From assembly GCF_044344315.1 (NCBI RefSeq), contig NZ_JBIJDC010000048.1, positions 1-29,687 on the forward strand: 29,687 nt of DNA, in the 5' to 3' direction. This document shows positions 23,750-29,687 of the stretch, piece after piece; within the stretch, counting starts at the first letter, position 1, and the number at the start of each line of letters is the position of its first letter. The notes below the pieces were generated by a model. That model made no database searches. It was not told the DNA's origin and saw nothing but the letters and a program-made list of their open reading frames with translations. Position numbers and translations under genes: made by a program. This DNA is from Zoogloea sp044344315 (lineage in GTDB: Bacteria; Pseudomonadota; Gammaproteobacteria; Burkholderiales; Rhodocyclaceae).

Positions 23750-24841
23750 TTACAGGCCGCGGCTGTAGATGAGCTTGCGCAGGGATTCGTTCTGGGAATA
23801 CGGGCTGTCCACGTCGTCGATCTCCAGGGGCGAGTCCTTGGTGACGGGGCGGGTCAGCTTGAGGCCGTTCATGGTTTCACGGCAGGACAGCTGGCCCTTC
23901 TGCAGGGGGATGGCCAGGTAGAAGTCGTCCTCCAGGTTCTGGTGGTGCAACTCGTAGCCGGCGGGGAGGTCGCGCTTGGCATAAACACCACGGACCAGCC
24001 CATCCAGGTATTCGGTTTCCTTCTTTTTGGGCACGCGCTTGGCGGTGCCGGTGCCGCCGCACATCTCCACCGCCTTGTGGAAGGCCTTGAACCATTGGTC
24101 GATCTGGTGGGGCAGGGAGCAGTAAGGCGACACGGGAATGCCGTCCTCTTCGACGTCGATGTGGCGTTCCCAGGTGCGGGCGCCCTTGGCGTAGGAGAGC
24201 AGCATCGACGACGTCCAGTCGTGGTACTCGTGGGTGGACAGACCGATGACGTTCTTCGGATAGCGCTGGCGCAGGAAGTCGATCTGGTTGAGCTCCAGCT
24301 CGTCATCCTCGCTGGGGTAGATGGAGACACAGTGGTTCACCGCCAGCGGGATGTTGCGATTGGCGAAGAAGGTCACCATGTCGTCGATGTCCTTCTGGGT
24401 CGAGCCGCCGGTGGACACGATCACCGGCTTGCGGGTCTCGGCGATGCGCTCGATCAGGAACCAGTCGTTGATGTCGGAGCTGGCGATCTTGATGATGGGC
24501 AGGTCGAGCTCTTCGCAGAGGTCCACCGAGGCCTCGTCGAAGGCGGTGGCCATGGGGATGCAGTTGCGCTCCTTGATGGCCTTCACCAGGGTCCGGTACT
24601 CGGCCTTGCTGAGCCGGGTGGCCTCGGTCTTCTTGACGTAGCGGATGTCCTCGCGGCCCCGGAAGTCCTTGTGGATGAAGTGGTCCACCTCGCGGAACTG
24701 GAGCTTGATGGCTGCTCGCACGTTGTTGAAGCGCACCACCTGCGCAAAGTCGTTGACGATGCGCAGCCCGCGCTCGAGGCGCCCCCAATGGTTGTTGGCG
24801 AGTTCGAGGATGAACAGGTTTTCGAAGATGGCGTTGCTCAT
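23750..24841 (-). CDS. N-acetylneuraminate synthase family protein (NeuB/SpsE-like, SAF domain)
   Basis: 363 residues. A NeuB-type barrel (about 5-270) is followed by a C-terminal SAF/antifreeze-like domain (about 290-355: RGVYAKRDLPAGYELHHQNL). The family condenses phosphoenolpyruvate with an N-acylated hexosamine to give a nonulosonic acid. The metal-binding His pair appears conserved (VNHCVSIYP near 169; GLSTHEYHDW near 201). The N-terminal INHNG-type motif reads ANNHWG, and the EKH motif reads ERH, so this is a divergent member. No NeuC, NeuA or Pse/Leg gene is nearby, so the substrate is open. The start at 24841 is chosen for family length, with GAGG nine bases before it. It follows the FkbM gene by 11 bases. 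Confidence 0.85.
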   Translation of the reverse strand: MSNAIFENLFILELANNHWGRLERGLRIVNDFAQVVRFNNVRAAIKLQFREVDHFIHKDFRGREDIRYVKKTEATRLSKAEYRTLVKAIKERNCIPMATAFDEASVDLCEELDLPIIKIASSDINDWFLIERIAETRKPVIVSTGGSTQKDIDDMVTFFANRNIPLAVNHCVSIYPSEDDELELNQIDFLRQRYPKNVIGLSTHEYHDWTSSMLLSYAKGARTWERHIDVEEDGIPVSPYCSLPHQIDQWFKAFHKAVEMCGGTGTAKRVPKKKETEYLDGLVRGVYAKRDLPAGYELHHQNLEDDFYLAIPLQKGQLSCRETMNGLKLTRPVTKDSPLEIDDVDSPYSQNESLRKLIYSRGL

Positions 24842-24852
24842 GATGTGGGACC

Positions 24853-25953
24853 TCAGTAAGCGTAAAAGACCGCGTCGAAGGAGTTGTGGGCGTGGATCCG
24901 GAAACGCAGACGGTAGTCGAGATTGAGGCTGGAGATCCAGGCGGGTATGCGCCACAGGTCGTCGCGGCGGTGATAGCCGGCGATGGCGAGGACGGGGCGG
25001 TTGCGACGGATGAGGGCTTCGGCACCGGCCAGGGCCTCCATCTCATGCCCCTCCACGTCGAGCTTCAGGTAGCCCACCCGGGCGTTGGGCAGGCAATCGT
25101 CAAGGCGCAGCACCTGGATGTGGCTGTTGCCTTCTCCGCCCAGGGTGCTGGCTTCGCCGTGACCGCCGGAAAACGCCAGGCTGGCATTCACCGAGGACAC
25201 ACCGCAGGGCAGGCAGGTGACCGGTACGCCCAGGCCCCGGGCCCGTTCGGCGAGGCGCGGGAAGTTGGCCGGGTCGGGCTCGAAGGCCCAGGCTTCGCGC
25301 AAGGGCAGGTAACGCTGCGCCTCGGCCAGGGTGTCGCCGTTGTAGGCACCCGCATCCACGAAGCCCAGCGGGGGGTGGGCGAGGCCGGTGAGGAAGTCGG
25401 GGAAGTACTGGGGGCCGGAGACGGGGGCGGCGGGGATGCCCCGGGTCTGCCCCAGCCGGTAGCGCAGGATGGCGGCGAGGAAGGCGCGGCTGGGTTCATC
25501 CTCCAGCTGGGCGAAGCTGCCGTGCAGTTCGGACGCGTGGGCAGCGTAACCCTGCCGCTCGTCCAGCCAGTAACGCCAGCCCATGCTGCCGCCGAGGGCT
25601 TCGAAGTACTGCTGGGGCAGCAGGACGCGGGAAAAGCCAGCGGCTTCGCAGGCGGAGGCCAGGGTCGCGTGATCGGCGCCGGGTTCGCGATTGAATACGC
25701 CGATCCACAGGGGCAGGGACGTCCAGCCGCCGGGGAGGGCCGTGAGGGGGGCCACCGGGCAGTCGGCAAACCGGGATGCCTCGCCGCGGGACACGACGAA
25801 GCCTCGCACCGTGATGCCCATGCCGACGAGGGCGGTGTGCAGATCCCGGGCGAAGCTGCCGCAGCCGAAGATCAGCACACCCTCCCGGCGTGCTTCCACC
25901 AGGGCGGCGCCGGCGTCCTCGAAGCTCAGGGACGGAAAGCCCGTAGTGCTCAC
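24853..25953 (-). CDS. FkbM family methyltransferase with N-terminal Rossmann-like extension
   Basis: 366 residues, GTG start overlapping the upstream stop. The C-terminal half (about 190-366) is an FkbM-type SAM-dependent O-methyltransferase: FVDAGAYNGDT (motif I), AFEPDPANF, and YLKLDVEGHEMEALAGAE followed by PVLAIAGYHRRDDLWRIP. About residues 20-120 form a separate alpha/beta region beginning VLIFGCGSFARDL, resembling the nucleotide-binding fold seen in sugar-modifying proteins. The substrate is probably a hydroxyl on a sugar of the locus-specific glycan. It sits between the ThDP enzyme and the NeuB-like synthase in a tightly packed run. Confidence 0.87.
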   Translation of the reverse strand: MSTTGFPSLSFEDAGAALVEARREGVLIFGCGSFARDLHTALVGMGITVRGFVVSRGEASRFADCPVAPLTALPGGWTSLPLWIGVFNREPGADHATLASACEAAGFSRVLLPQQYFEALGGSMGWRYWLDERQGYAAHASELHGSFAQLEDEPSRAFLAAILRYRLGQTRGIPAAPVSGPQYFPDFLTGLAHPPLGFVDAGAYNGDTLAEAQRYLPLREAWAFEPDPANFPRLAERARGLGVPVTCLPCGVSSVNASLAFSGGHGEASTLGGEGNSHIQVLRLDDCLPNARVGYLKLDVEGHEMEALAGAEALIRRNRPVLAIAGYHRRDDLWRIPAWISSLNLDYRLRFRIHAHNSFDAVFYAY

Positions 25954-27749
25954 GCGCCGGCTCCACCCGTCCAGGCGCGGAGGCTGCGCGCCTCGGCACG
26001 CACCGCGGCCAGCTCGGCCGGGGGCAGGAAGGGGAACATGTCGTCCAGCTCAGGGGTGGCAAAGCCCCCCTCGGGCAGGGCGCGGGACTTGATGCGGGGT
26101 TCAAAGCCGGGGACCGGGTCCACCCGGGCGGCGATGAGGGTCGGGCCGCGGCGTGCCAGGGCGGCGTCGAGGGCCGGCAGGTCGGCAGGCGTGGCGATGC
26201 TGACGGCGTCCAGGCCGTAGGCGGCCGCCACCCGGGCAAAGTCGGGAAATTCGACCCCCGAGGCGGGGGTGGCGCCGACGATGCGGCCGAAGAAGTTCTC
26301 GTGGGTCTGGCGGATGGACAGGTAGCCGCCGTTGTCGATCAGCACGATGAGCACGTCCAGCCCCAGGGTTTTCAGAGTCTGCAGCTCCTGGATGTTCATC
26401 TGCAGGCTGCCGTCGCCGGCGAAGCACACCACCCGGCGGCTGCCCGCAGCCCGGGCGGCGCCGATGGCGGCGGGCAGGTCGTAGCCCATGGAGGCGGAAC
26501 CCGAGTTGCTGAACATGCGCTGGCCGGCCTTCAGGCGGCCCACCTGGAAGGGCAGGATGCAGGCCGAGGCGTTGCCGCAGACCACGATGTCATCGTCGCG
26601 CAGCTGGTCGAAGATGCGTTCCACCAGGGCATAGGGGTGGAGCTGGGGGCTGTCGGTGGGGGCGCCGCCGATGGGGTAGCGGGCGCGGATGTCCCGGCAC
26701 CAGGCGGACCAGGGGCGGACATCCGGCAGGCCGTCGGCGCAGGTGGCGGCGAGGGCGTCGATGAAAAGCCCGGCGTCGCAGGCCAGGCGCAGATGGGGCT
26801 GGACGAAGGGCTTGGCCAGCTCGGCCGGGTCCACGTCAATCTGGGCGATGAAGGCGTCTTTGGCGAAGCTGTCCCAGTTGTAGCTCACCTGGCGGATGTT
26901 GAGCCGGGAGCCGATGACGATCACGCAGTCGGCGTTTTGGGCGCAGAAGTTGCCGGCGCGGGTGCCGATGGTGCCCGGGCGGCCGGCGAACAGGGGGTGG
27001 TCGCTGGCGATGAGGTCGTGGGTCCAGGCGGTGGCCACCGGAATGCCGTGGGCTTCGGCAAAGGCCAGCAGGGCACCGCCGGCGCCGGCCAGACGCACGC
27101 CCGTACCGGCGATGATCAGGGGGCGGTGGGCCTTGTGTAGTTTTGCGGCAATCTGCCGGCAGGCGTCGTCCAGATCGGCGGGGGCCTGGGGGGCCGGGGC
27201 CGTGAATGCCGGCAGGGGCGGGCATTCGGCCGACTGGACGTCGAGGGGAATGTCCAGCCACACCGGGCCGGGGCGTCCGCCGATGGCCGTGGCCAGGGCC
27301 CGGGGCAGCAGCTCGGCCAGGGCTTCAGGGCTGCCCACGCTCTCGGCCAGCTTGGTGACCGGGCGGGCCATGGCGACCACCGGGCCTTCCTGGTCGCCCA
27401 GCTGGCGCAGGCCTGGCACGGGGGTGTAGTCGAGGCAGGTGGCACGCTTGACCTGCCCGCCGATGACCAGCATGGGGATCGAGTCGGTGAAGGCGCCAAA
27501 CACGCCGTTGAGGGCATTGATGCCGCCGGGGCCGGTGGTCACCATCACCACCGCCGGCTTGCCGGCGACCCGGGCGTAGCCTTCGGCGGCCATGGCACAG
27601 GCCTGCTCGTGGTGCATGAAGGTGCACTTCAGGCGCGGGTGGCTGGCCAGGGCCTGGTTGAGGTACATGGCGCCGCCGCCGGTGACGGTGAATACCTGCT
27701 CGATGCCGTGATCGGCCAGCCAGTCGGCGATGCGTTCGGAAAGTTTCAT
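25950..27749 (-). CDS. ThDP-dependent enzyme, acetolactate synthase-like
   Basis: 599 residues with the three-domain layout of the acetohydroxyacid synthase/pyruvate oxidase superfamily. The PYR domain has the catalytic Glu in HHEQACAMAAEGYAR (Glu 48). The central domain spans about 190-330. The PP domain has GDGSLQMNIQEL (about 444) and DNGGY (about 471) of the ThDP/Mg2+ motif. The genomic setting (rfbH, C-methyltransferase, SDR) is unlike a branched-chain amino-acid locus and argues for sugar chemistry. The precedent is YerE, which transfers a two-carbon unit from pyruvate to a CDP-4-keto-3,6-dideoxyhexose. The start ATG at 27749 overlaps the methyltransferase stop (ATGA); the open frame continues upstream, but that part is shadow. 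Function in this pathway is inference. Confidence 0.87.
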   Translation of the reverse strand: MKLSERIADWLADHGIEQVFTVTGGGAMYLNQALASHPRLKCTFMHHEQACAMAAEGYARVAGKPAVVMVTTGPGGINALNGVFGAFTDSIPMLVIGGQVKRATCLDYTPVPGLRQLGDQEGPVVAMARPVTKLAESVGSPEALAELLPRALATAIGGRPGPVWLDIPLDVQSAECPPLPAFTAPAPQAPADLDDACRQIAAKLHKAHRPLIIAGTGVRLAGAGGALLAFAEAHGIPVATAWTHDLIASDHPLFAGRPGTIGTRAGNFCAQNADCVIVIGSRLNIRQVSYNWDSFAKDAFIAQIDVDPAELAKPFVQPHLRLACDAGLFIDALAATCADGLPDVRPWSAWCRDIRARYPIGGAPTDSPQLHPYALVERIFDQLRDDDIVVCGNASACILPFQVGRLKAGQRMFSNSGSASMGYDLPAAIGAARAAGSRRVVCFAGDGSLQMNIQELQTLKTLGLDVLIVLIDNGGYLSIRQTHENFFGRIVGATPASGVEFPDFARVAAAYGLDAVSIATPADLPALDAALARRGPTLIAARVDPVPGFEPRIKSRALPEGGFATPELDDMFPFLPPAELAAVRAEARSLRAWTGGAGA

Positions 27750-28945
27750 GTCGGCTCGGTGATGAAGTGCAGGCTGCGCGGGTGTCCGGGTTCGATGCGC
27801 TGGATTTCTGCCTCGATTTGATGGGGGTTTACGGCGACGCAGACCAGAACTTGTGCCTTCGGGTGACGATATAGTCCCTCGGCCGGGGCCACGACCGGCT
27901 TGCCGGCGAAAGTCTGGCCCTGCTTGTTCGGTGCCCCGTCGAGAAAGGCGCAGACCCGGGCCAGGGGAATGGCGTTCTGGCCGAGGAGGCGCTGGGCCCA
28001 TGAGCCGGCGCCCCAGACCAGCAGCGGCGCGTTTTCATCCAGCGGGGGCTGGATTCGAATGGCCTCGCGGGCGCGCTCGGCACAGTCCTTCAGGTAGCGC
28101 TGCAGACACGTGATCACGCAGGGTGACGGCGCGAGCCCGTTGTCGGGGCCCGCCGCGGCAATCCCGGCAAAGGCCGGGTAGCGTGTGCCGTCGGACAGGC
28201 TCAGGGTGCAGTCGGGAAAGGCCTTGGGGGCGAGCCCGGCCATGGCGAAAAGCCTGCCCAGCGCGAGGGGGCTGAAATGGTTGATGTGCTCGCTGTCGAA
28301 GTAGTAGTAGGGCGGACGCGGGTCGCAGCGGTAGCCCCGCGGATCGGGGACTTCGATGTACAGGCGGCCGCCAGGCGCCAGCAGTGTTGCCAGCCGGGGC
28401 AGCCAGTCCAGGTCGCGCAGGTGTTCGGCCACGTGGGACAGGACGATCAGGTCGAACTGCCGGCCGGCATAGCGGGTGGGCGATTCGCTCGCCAGCCCGG
28501 CGTTGATGGTGAGTCCGTGGCTGCGGGCCAGCGCCACGGCGGCCGGATCCGGGTCCAGGCCTTCGGCCCGGGCGTAGCCTCGGGCACCGAGCACTTGCAG
28601 CAGTCCGCCGGCGCCACAGCCGATGTCCAGAATCGCCGCATCCTTTCCCGGGAGCGCGTCCACCAGGCGATCGGCGAGGTGTTCCAGGCGCAGCTGGTCG
28701 GCTGCGTCCTGGCCAGCGCCGGTGCCGGTGGGGCCACCGTACTTGGCGAGCTGTTGATAGTAGCGGTCGTAGTCGGCCTGACTGGCTGGGGTGTCGGCGT
28801 AGACGAAGTCACAGGCCGTGCAGGCCACCAGCCGGTAGCCGGATGGCAGCGGCGAGTGGCTGGGCTGAGGCAGTGAAAGCTGCGCCAGCACATCCGGGTC
28901 GCGGTTGCCGCAGAGGGGGCAGGGGCGATGGAGGTCGGGAGGCAT
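27746..28945 (-). CDS. SAM-dependent sugar C-methyltransferase (zinc domain, methyltransferase, C-terminal domain)
   Basis: 399 residues. An N-terminal zinc-binding module has Cys 9, 12, 42 and 45 (CPLC...CTAC). The class I methyltransferase core has LDIGCGAGGLLQ near 106 and a HVAEHLRDLDWL segment near 170. The C-terminal domain (about 300-399) has VWGAGSWAQRLL. This order matches the TylC3-like C-methyltransferase family, which methylates keto-sugar nucleotides on carbon next to the ketone. It lies 14 bases after rfbH and overlaps the ThDP gene by four bases (ATGA). Substrate inference: a CDP-keto-deoxyhexose made by RfbH. A methyltransferase acting on another sugar is possible. Confidence 0.87.
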   Translation of the reverse strand: MPPDLHRPCPLCGNRDPDVLAQLSLPQPSHSPLPSGYRLVACTACDFVYADTPASQADYDRYYQQLAKYGGPTGTGAGQDAADQLRLEHLADRLVDALPGKDAAILDIGCGAGGLLQVLGARGYARAEGLDPDPAAVALARSHGLTINAGLASESPTRYAGRQFDLIVLSHVAEHLRDLDWLPRLATLLAPGGRLYIEVPDPRGYRCDPRPPYYYFDSEHINHFSPLALGRLFAMAGLAPKAFPDCTLSLSDGTRYPAFAGIAAAGPDNGLAPSPCVITCLQRYLKDCAERAREAIRIQPPLDENAPLLVWGAGSWAQRLLGQNAIPLARVCAFLDGAPNKQGQTFAGKPVVAPAEGLYRHPKAQVLVCVAVNPHQIEAEIQRIEPGHPRSLHFITEPT

Positions 28946-28959
28946 GTTTGCCTAGTGCG

Positions 28960-29687
28960 TCAGAAGCCCGCGCCGACAAACTGGCGGATCAGGTCGGCGC
29001 TGTAGTCCAGCTGGGCCTCGCTGAGCCCCGGCCACACGCCGATCCAGAAGGTGTCGCGCATGATCCGGTCGGCCACCGGGAGCTCGCCCACCACCCGGAA
29101 GTTGCGCCCGGCCATGGAGGGCTGGCGGGTCAGGTTGCCGGCAAACAGCAGGCGGGTGCCGACCTTGTGCTGGTCCAGGTATTCGAGCAGATCGACGCGG
29201 TTGACGCCGGCGTCGGGGCGCAGGGTGATGGGGTAGCCGAACCAGGACGGGTCGCTGCCCGGGGTGGCTTCGGGCAGGATCAGGAAGTCGGTGGCATCGG
29301 CGAGCCGCGCCGTGAGGTGCGCGAAGTTGCGTTTGCGGGCGGCGATGAAGCCGTCCAGCCGGTCCAGCTGGGCCAAGCCGCAGGCGGCCTGCATGTCGGT
29401 GATCTTGAGGTTGTAGCCGATGTGGCTGTAGGTGTACTTGTGGTCGTAACCCTGGGGCAGGCTGCCCAGCTGCCAGCCGAAGCGCTTGCCGCAGGTGTTG
29501 TCGCAACCGGGCTTGCACCAGCAGTCGCGGCCCCAGTCGCGGAAGGACTCGGCGATCTGGCGCAGCTGGGGGTCGCTGGTGAGCACGGCGCCGCCCTCGC
29601 CCATGGTGATGTGGTGGGCGGGGTAGAAGGACAGGGTGGCCAGGTGGCCGAAGGTGCCGACCTTGCGGCCCTTCCAGGTGGAGCCCA
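28960..29687 (-). CDS. rfbH: CDP-4-keto-6-deoxyglucose 3-dehydrase (E1), C-terminal part (cut by window edge)
   Basis: The last 241 residues are present; the 5' part is beyond the right edge. It is a DegT/AST-family fold. Where relatives have the PLP-binding Lys, this protein has SFYPAHHITMGEGG, the His-for-Lys change diagnostic of the PMP-dependent E1 dehydrase. A Cys cluster WGRDCWCKPGCDNTCG supplies ligands for its [2Fe-2S] centre. E1 with a reductase removes the 3-hydroxyl of CDP-4-keto-6-deoxyglucose, the entry to 3,6-dideoxyhexoses (abequose, paratose, tyvelose, ascarylose, yersiniose). rfbF and rfbG are the expected neighbours beyond the edge. It is the first visible gene of the glycan run, 14 bases before the C-methyltransferase. 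Confidence 0.94.
   Translation of the reverse strand, partial: GSTWKGRKVGTFGHLATLSFYPAHHITMGEGGAVLTSDPQLRQIAESFRDWGRDCWCKPGCDNTCGKRFGWQLGSLPQGYDHKYTYSHIGYNLKITDMQAACGLAQLDRLDGFIAARKRNFAHLTARLADATDFLILPEATPGSDPSWFGYPITLRPDAGVNRVDLLEYLDQHKVGTRLLFAGNLTRQPSMAGRNFRVVGELPVADRIMRDTFWIGVWPGLSEAQLDYSADLIRQFVGAGF

Noticed and set aside
25496..26239. Additional minus-strand frame spanning the FkbM/ThDP junction
   Set aside because: Frame-shifted shadow across two genes with intact reading frames; no sign of a frameshift in either.
25950..28001. Longer version of the ThDP enzyme starting at 28001
   Set aside because: The extra 84 residues overlap the methyltransferase gene, are Arg/Pro-rich and do not resemble the family; ATG 27749 begins exactly where homologues begin.

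Overview
The window looks like chromosomal DNA from a motile, GC-rich betaproteobacterium, most plausibly of the Rhodocyclaceae/Azospira type. This rests on dense high-GC coding, a tkt-gap gene order, a bacterial class I phosphoribulokinase, a classical fused kinase-GNAT ArgA, and a flagellar block with sigma-28 and sigma-54 type promoters. The taxonomic guess is inference; no rRNA or other marker is present.

Left part (1-7.9 kb). tkt and the 5' half of gap run leftwards as a central-carbon unit. Divergent from them is a translationally coupled pair of unassigned envelope genes: a lipoprotein with a PDZ-like segment, and a secreted protein with four Cys-bounded repeats followed by MORN repeats. 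Converging on that pair are prk (phosphoribulokinase) and an inositol-monophosphatase family gene, with a striking near-perfect hairpin in the prk leader.

Middle (7.9-13.6 kb). A rightward run of tightly packed genes holds rsmE, a two-domain polyphosphate:AMP phosphotransferase, argA, a PAS-PAS-GGDEF diguanylate cyclase and yggX. It ends in a strong intrinsic terminator that lies inside the 3' end of the convergent flhB-like gene.

Flagellar block (13.5-18.9 kb, leftward). fliC-flaG is followed by a terminator and then fliD-fliS-fliT-fliK-flhB-like. fliC has two tandem sigma-28-like promoters. fliD has a sigma-54-like and a sigma-28-like promoter just after the flaG terminator.

Glycan island (19.0-29.7 kb, leftward, reading towards fliC). 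In transcription order: rfbH (partial), a C-methyltransferase, a ThDP-dependent enzyme, an FkbM methyltransferase, a NeuB-like synthase, an extended SDR and a 1210-residue four-module glycosyltransferase. The genes are overlapping or nearly so. RfbH with its His-for-Lys replacement points to CDP-3,6-dideoxyhexose chemistry. RfbH plus an acetolactate-synthase-like ThDP enzyme and an SDR resembles the logic of yersiniose (branched dideoxy sugar) synthesis. The position beside fliC suggests flagellin glycosylation, though an O-antigen role is not excluded.

The most interesting candidates are this branched-sugar/flagellin island and the uncharacterised Cys-repeat/MORN envelope pair. No tRNA, rRNA, CRISPR, transposase or phage gene was seen.
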